From: Nitzschia sp. DOCU1
Lineage: Eukaryota; Bacillariophyta; Bacillariophyceae; Bacillariales; Bacillariaceae
Direction of reading: 5' to 3'
DNA length: 64,000 nt
NCBI GenBank assembly: GCA_951394045.1
Contig: OX595989.1
Span: 2,976,001 to 3,040,000 of the forward strand
Under the pieces are notes generated by a model. That model did no database searches, was not told the origin of the DNA, and saw only the letters and a program-made list of their open reading frames with translations. The position numbers and the translations under genes are program-made. Below, piece after piece: positions 59,770 through 64,000 of this stretch. How positions within the stretch are numbered: the stretch's first letter is position 1; every line of letters starts with the position of its first letter.

Positions 59770-61322
59770 CAGAAGTACCACCCCGGCTGACCGAGAAGAT
59801 GCAGATGCATCTTAGTCCCAATATATTAGCGCACTGCTCGCAGTTGGGTGACTGCGAGAACAATCATCCCGTCAACTTGCCCTAGAAATTCGCCCCAAAG
59901 TTTATCAGAGTTGCCTACCGCTGCATTCACTCCTAAATAGTTGGAAACACTAGAACGCACTCGAGTACTTCTTTGAACGCAACACTTGAGATAACAAAAG
60001 CTGATTGGCCACCATGTCGTCGTTGTCCGAGTCGTTTAGGGCATCTCATTCAATAACTTCTCGCATGGTTAACGAACTTCAATGTCTTTCTTGCTCGTGG
60101 CAGGATGTCTGCACATCCAGCTTCCAGTCGGCGGAAGCAAATAATTCACTTCTGACCCGTTGACCACATGGCACTCGTCCGTCGCATTTATTTCCTAGTT
60201 TCTATACTCAGAAGAGACTAGTTGACACGATCGAAATTTGTTCTTGACACAATCGCGGAGGACGGAGCGTCGGAAGTAACATGATGTGAGAAGTCACAAG
60301 TGGAATGGTGAATGCCCGCCTTGCTCGCATCCACCGTGAGCATCCGATTGTTTGAATGTGCGCCATGATGGCGGGAGTTGCGACGTGGGACCTGCCGTGT
60401 TTTTATTGAACGGATCATGTGTAATGCGTTGAGCTTAAGACTCTGTATATCCTTATACTCGTCTAAGTAACTAAAATTGATTTAGGACTAGGGCGATTAT
60501 ACATCCGTTGGACCAACTATCCGATACTACGACGTCGTATATTCGGATAAACAACTCAACGAGCCACAATTTGCCAACACTCTATTTTCGGCTGTCGCGG
60601 GGCAACGCAACGAAAAGCGCCCCCCCACAAAGCGACGTGCTGCCGCCACATTTCAAACCCAATCACCATTCTTGGTGAGACGGTTGTATCTCCTTGGATC
60701 GACAAAGAGACAGCACAAACAATACATTCCTTCATTGCCATTGCATTGCAAGTGGCTTTGTGTTGAGTAGGTTGAGGGACAATGGCAGGTGAGATGGTGA
60801 TTGCGAGATTTTTTGTTGTTGCACGTAAACTTGGAATTGCTTGGGCGTGGGAAATCCGGATTTCTATGTCCAATGACGGAAACAGTAGTCGCTAGCGCCG
60901 ATTAAGGCCAAGCAACAATCTGAGCTGATATTTATCGTGGTATTGCACTTTGATTGATGTCAAGAGATGTAGACGAGGAGGATGGGAATCGTCAAGAAAA
61001 AACGTCATGGTGGGGGTTTTCGCTTTCGGCTGTGGTAGGGCCTTTGGAATCCCAACGGAAGAAAGGCAAATCCTTACTTAAGGACAGCCAATCCGGCGAT
61101 TTTCTCCTTATGGGACTTTCCTTATTTCTTGTCAGTTTCGTGTCACACACTTGGGACTGGCCCTAAGTACAAAAATTTTCGGCTATCGTTGAGTTATTGT
61201 CGCTTTCTGCATGGGGGTGGTGGGAAGACGCTGGTAGCTGGAGCGAACTGCTTGTGGACTCCGCCTTCTCTCCTTCGTGTTGTTGTTGCTGCCTTGCACT
61301 CGCTTTTGTCTTCGTGTTGTAC
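59770..61322. other. Intergenic stretch; possible 5' exon of the phosphatase gene
   Basis: 1.55 kb without a firm gene. A plus-strand frame with ATG at 60957 (MSRDVDEEDGNRQEKTSWWG, stop at 61166) reads protein-like and could be a first exon of the downstream phosphatase gene, whose main frame has an acceptor-like GCAG/GTATC at 61371-61375; I could not find a donor that keeps phase. A minus-strand frame 60556-60873 has no features. Confidence 0.4.
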
Positions 61323-62686
61323 ATGTTCCAGCATACTCAACACCCTTTTCATTTCTCGATTGTGGCACTGGCAGGTATCACCAGAGTTACCAAACAACGC
61401 TCGCCTAGAAATAGTCGCAAGCAACTGAAGATTTCTTACGTTGAATCCGCCGAAGCAGCAGAATATCAAAACGCCGAAGAGGCCAAGCACCGGCGGTCGC
61501 CTCGGTCATCCCGCAGGGACCGCGTCCATCCAGAGGGCAAAAAGTCGCCCAGAGCGATGGATGAGAGTGGAAAGAGCCGAAGCAAGAGATTATCGGTTCA
61601 AACGAGATATCCCGACGAGGAAAGGCGCGCAAATGGGGAGTTGAGATCTCCCGGCACGAAGCGTACACCGATTGCGAGCGCCGCTCGACACCCTTCAGAC
61701 AATCAGGTTATCCCCGATTTTATTACCCAAACGGATGCCAATGGTAACGCAACAACGCCGCGGTCGGCAGACGCGATTCAAGGGGCTAGAAAGAGTCATC
61801 CAACTGGCCGAAGACCCAAACTTCATGTGGATAAGCGCGGTCGCTTGTCGGAAGACGAGAGTGATGACGACAGCGAAAAGGGGGCGCTATATTCTGGAGG
61901 CGATCCTTGTGAGATGCTCTTGGATAGCCTTCGCTTGATGTGCTGTTGCTTCATGGAAGATGTCAAGGGCGGGAAATCTCTTACGGGGCAACTTACCCAG
62001 GAGTCAGCAGACGACCGCCCTAAACTCTTGGGGGCCCTCCATGCTGATGACCATGGCAAGAAGTGTTTAGTTCTTGACCTCGATGAAACCCTTGTACACT
62101 CAAGTTTCCGTGCGGTGCCAAACGCCGATTTTGTCATTCCTGTCCAGGTACGTTCACTCTTGCGCAGGCTCTCCCCGTTCCTTTTAGGAGTTTGCACTAA
62201 CCTTTTTACGCTCTTCAGATTGAAGATGTTGTTCATTTTGTTTATGTTGCTAAGCGTCCTGGTGTCGATGAATTTCTTATTGAAATGGCAAAGCATTATG
62301 AAATTGTTATATACACTGCCAGTCTCAACAAGTATGCCGATCCGCTACTCGATTTGCTTGATCCCAAGCGCGTCATTAGAACACGGCTGTTCCGCGAATC
62401 CTGCGTCTACTACGAAGGAAATTATGTCAAGGACTTGAGTTTGCTCGACCGTGACCTAAGGGATACAATCATCATTGATAACTCCCCCAGCTCTTACATG
62501 TTCCACCCAGAAAACGCCATTGACTGCTCCTCGTTCATTGACGATCCAAGGGACCGGGAGCTCGACCAAATTGGCGCATTCCTGAAAGGAATCAAGGACA
62601 TTGATGATGTCCGCGGAATCTGCCCGCAATGGAGGGACTGGCCTCTGGTTGATGTGGGCCGCAAGCGCCTAGAAAAGGCAAGATGA
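61323..62686 (+). CDS. FCP1/SCP-type (NLI-interacting factor) protein phosphatase
   Basis: Exons 61323-62147 and 62219-62686 around a 71-nt intron. The catalytic core begins [17 protein letters not shown], the DxDxT motif of HAD-type CTD phosphatases, joined across the intron ([25 protein letters not shown]) to [22 protein letters not shown], then [19 protein letters not shown] and [18 protein letters not shown]. This is the SCP/Nem1-Dullard class, which removes phosphate from the RNA polymerase II CTD, SMAD or lipin. The N-terminal 240 residues are Ser/Arg-rich and disordered, with a Cys-rich patch ([12 protein letters not shown]) that could be lipid-modified. The start is uncertain: the frame is open upstream to a TTG at 61197, in-frame ATGs lie at 61323 and 61557, and a further upstream exon is plausible. 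Family assignment is secure. Confidence 0.85.
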
Positions 62687-62948
62687 TAATGTTCAGTGCG
62701 CCTCGGTAGGGTGCGAAATATTCTTGTTGTAGTCCATCTTTGCGCTAAAATGATTTCGGATGACGCCAAATCTCCCGGTCATAACTATATGTCGACAGTG
62801 ATAGACTTTTTGGCGATGTAATAAACGAAACGTTCAAGTGACTGCAACTTCTCTAGTCCTAGTAGTAAAGAAATGCTAGCTTTTTAGAGCTGGAAAGGCG
62901 CTTATGGCTGTGCTCTCAACGGGTGTCCCAAATACTGTGCCAACGCTG

Positions 62949-63686
62949 TTAAAATCCAACCCATTTTGCGGCTATGAAGTTGATTGGCCTGGGAAGATGG
63001 TCGGGGCCCGCAAGATATTCCTTGATCTTTGGCAATTCTTCCACTCGTTTCATATAAGCAAGCAAGTCGTCCGTGATAACGGACTTGGTCTCTTCCGATC
63101 CCAGATCATCTTGAATCGCGCACAACTTATGCAAGACACAGTAGAGCTTGAAATCATCAATCCTAGGAGCGTCCCCATTTAGGAAGGGCGCCCCACCCGC
63201 TTGGATCAGTTCCGAAAACGTGGCCAGCATTGCGGGCGCGTCATTCTTGTACCAGTTCAAGACCGCGGCGGCATCCTGCAAGTAACATAGCCTCCAAATA
63301 GTCAACTCAATGTCTGTCAAGTGATCACACACATAATCAGTCATCGGTTCGTTCGGTGAGACAAACCCATATTTTCGAGCAATAAAGCGAAGAATACTAT
63401 TGGTTTGCGCTATCTTGACGTCTCCGTCGATAATATACGGAAGATTGGGAAAGGGAAGGAGCTTGGACAACTTGCCCTGCTTGGCAGCAGGATACGCCTT
63501 GTTGAAGTCAGGACTCGCTGGGTCACCGCCTTCGATCCGTATTTCCTCAAAGTCGACACCGGCATAGACCAGAGCCATTCGAATCGGGAGGCACAGCCCC
63601 ACAATATTCCAGTACACCAGGGTCGGCTTGCCATCAACCATTTCGACTGGGATATCTTTCTCGTCCATTGTCACTTTCACAGTCAT
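62949..63686 (-). CDS. Glutathione S-transferase, mu/sigma-like, 245 aa
   Basis: Single exon, ATG at 63686 (a second ATG six codons later). The thioredoxin-like N-terminal domain has TLVYWNIVGLCLPIRMALVYAG (catalytic Tyr/Ser region as in mu and sigma GSTs, Y-W-x-I-x-G-x-x-x-P-I-R), NLPYIIDGDVKIAQTNSILRF (cis-Pro and the glutathione-binding Q-T/S-N motif) and IARKYGF. The all-helical C-terminal domain contains APRIDDFKLYCVLHKL, the usual FxxxD-type cap. GSTs conjugate glutathione to electrophiles or isomerise small substrates; no signal peptide, so cytosolic. The neighbouring phosphatase is convergent. The C-terminal end (LPRPINFIAAKWVGF) is longer than in animal enzymes. Confidence 0.93.
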   Translation of the reverse strand: MTVKVTMDEKDIPVEMVDGKPTLVYWNIVGLCLPIRMALVYAGVDFEEIRIEGGDPASPDFNKAYPAAKQGKLSKLLPFPNLPYIIDGDVKIAQTNSILRFIARKYGFVSPNEPMTDYVCDHLTDIELTIWRLCYLQDAAAVLNWYKNDAPAMLATFSELIQAGGAPFLNGDAPRIDDFKLYCVLHKLCAIQDDLGSEETKSVITDDLLAYMKRVEELPKIKEYLAGPDHLPRPINFIAAKWVGF

Positions 63687-64000
63687 CTTGAGTTTCTTCG
63701 TTGTCCTTTTACTTCTTCCGCGATGGCTGGGGTGTCAGCTACTATACCTGACTTTCAATTCAATGAGATACTATCTGCTATGCGTTAGTTCCATACGGGG
63801 GGACCCGACGAAAGATTCGAAATCACGACATCGCTGCCAGTCATCCCGATGCTCGGATCGGAACCGCGGTCTTTTGTATCCTTGAAGAACACGGTGTTCG
63901 CGGGCAAGGGGCTCTTTACAAGAATTTTCAAGTGCACCTGTTCGTTCCTTTGGGCACAGACCGGCATAGTTTTATCAAAACGTATTTATATATTTGAATA
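63687..64000. other. Edge stretch with one small open frame
   Basis: Holds the promoter of the GST gene and a 60-codon minus-strand frame (63785-63967). An AT-rich TATATAAATACG word at about 63981-63992 on the minus strand precedes that ATG by roughly 15 to 25 nt. Confidence 0.4.
63785..63967 (-). CDS. Possible small hypothetical protein, 60 aa
   Basis: ATG at 63967, stop at 63785. Sequence reads protein-like (VHLKILVKSPLPANTVFFKD ... GSDPSIGMTGSDVVISNLSS) with no membrane segment or known domain. A TATA-like element lies shortly upstream. It could equally be the last exon of a gene entering from the window edge. Low certainty because of its size. Confidence 0.3.
   Translation of the reverse strand: MPVCAQRNEQVHLKILVKSPLPANTVFFKDTKDRGSDPSIGMTGSDVVISNLSSGPPVWN

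Overview
This window is eukaryotic nuclear DNA, most probably from a diatom (pennate more likely than centric); I cannot name the species. The reasons are: (i) genes have few, short introns (44 to 201 nt, mostly about 70 to 90) with GT-AG ends, on both strands; (ii) a small protein carries a signal peptide ending in an ASAFAP-like cleavage site, the plastid-entry signal of diatoms and other secondary algae; (iii) there is a two-pass receptor-type nucleotide cyclase fused to a class I cyclic-nucleotide phosphodiesterase, an architecture common in diatoms. Base composition is near 50 % GC. I saw no rRNA, tRNA, CRISPR array, intact transposon or virus-derived gene.

Layout. 1-7.7 kb: 3' part of a short-chain dehydrogenase, a small one-helix membrane protein, a MYND-finger/MSS51-like protein, the POLE3/Dpb4 histone-fold protein and a secretory hemerythrin-like protein. 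7.7-16.6 kb (all minus): F-box-like protein, the nine-exon cyclase-phosphodiesterase, and a secreted cysteine-rich four-repeat protein. 17.9-24.8 kb: membrane-anchored beta-propeller protein, small plastid-targeted membrane protein, myristoylated CaMK-like kinase and mitochondrial carrier. 24.9-37 kb: an unknown polytopic membrane protein and two very long disordered repeat proteins in convergent orientation. 37.7-47.4 kb: an FG-repeat nucleoporin with a RanBP2 zinc finger, a basic coiled-coil protein, a zinc/SAP-like protein, an FkbM-type methyltransferase and a second, membrane-anchored FG-repeat protein. 48-57 kb: secreted unknown protein, coiled-coil membrane protein, COPII subunit Sec23, and a DM13-DOMON-cytochrome b561 protein interrupted by a 200-N assembly gap. 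57-64 kb: gene-poor stretch with a small TATA-led gene, then a CTD/SCP-type phosphatase, a glutathione S-transferase and a small ORF at the edge.

The genes are a typical eukaryotic mixture, not an operon or a single pathway. The nearest thing to a functional cluster is the pair of nuclear-pore-type FG proteins 4 kb apart, one soluble with zinc finger and one with membrane anchors. Signalling is represented by the cyclase, the CaMK-like kinase and the FCP/SCP phosphatase; secretion by Sec23 and several signal-peptide proteins.

Exon boundaries were deduced by hand from splice consensus, frame continuity and family conservation. Starts were placed at ATG codons; where the open frame continues upstream only through TTG or GTG codons, this is noted.
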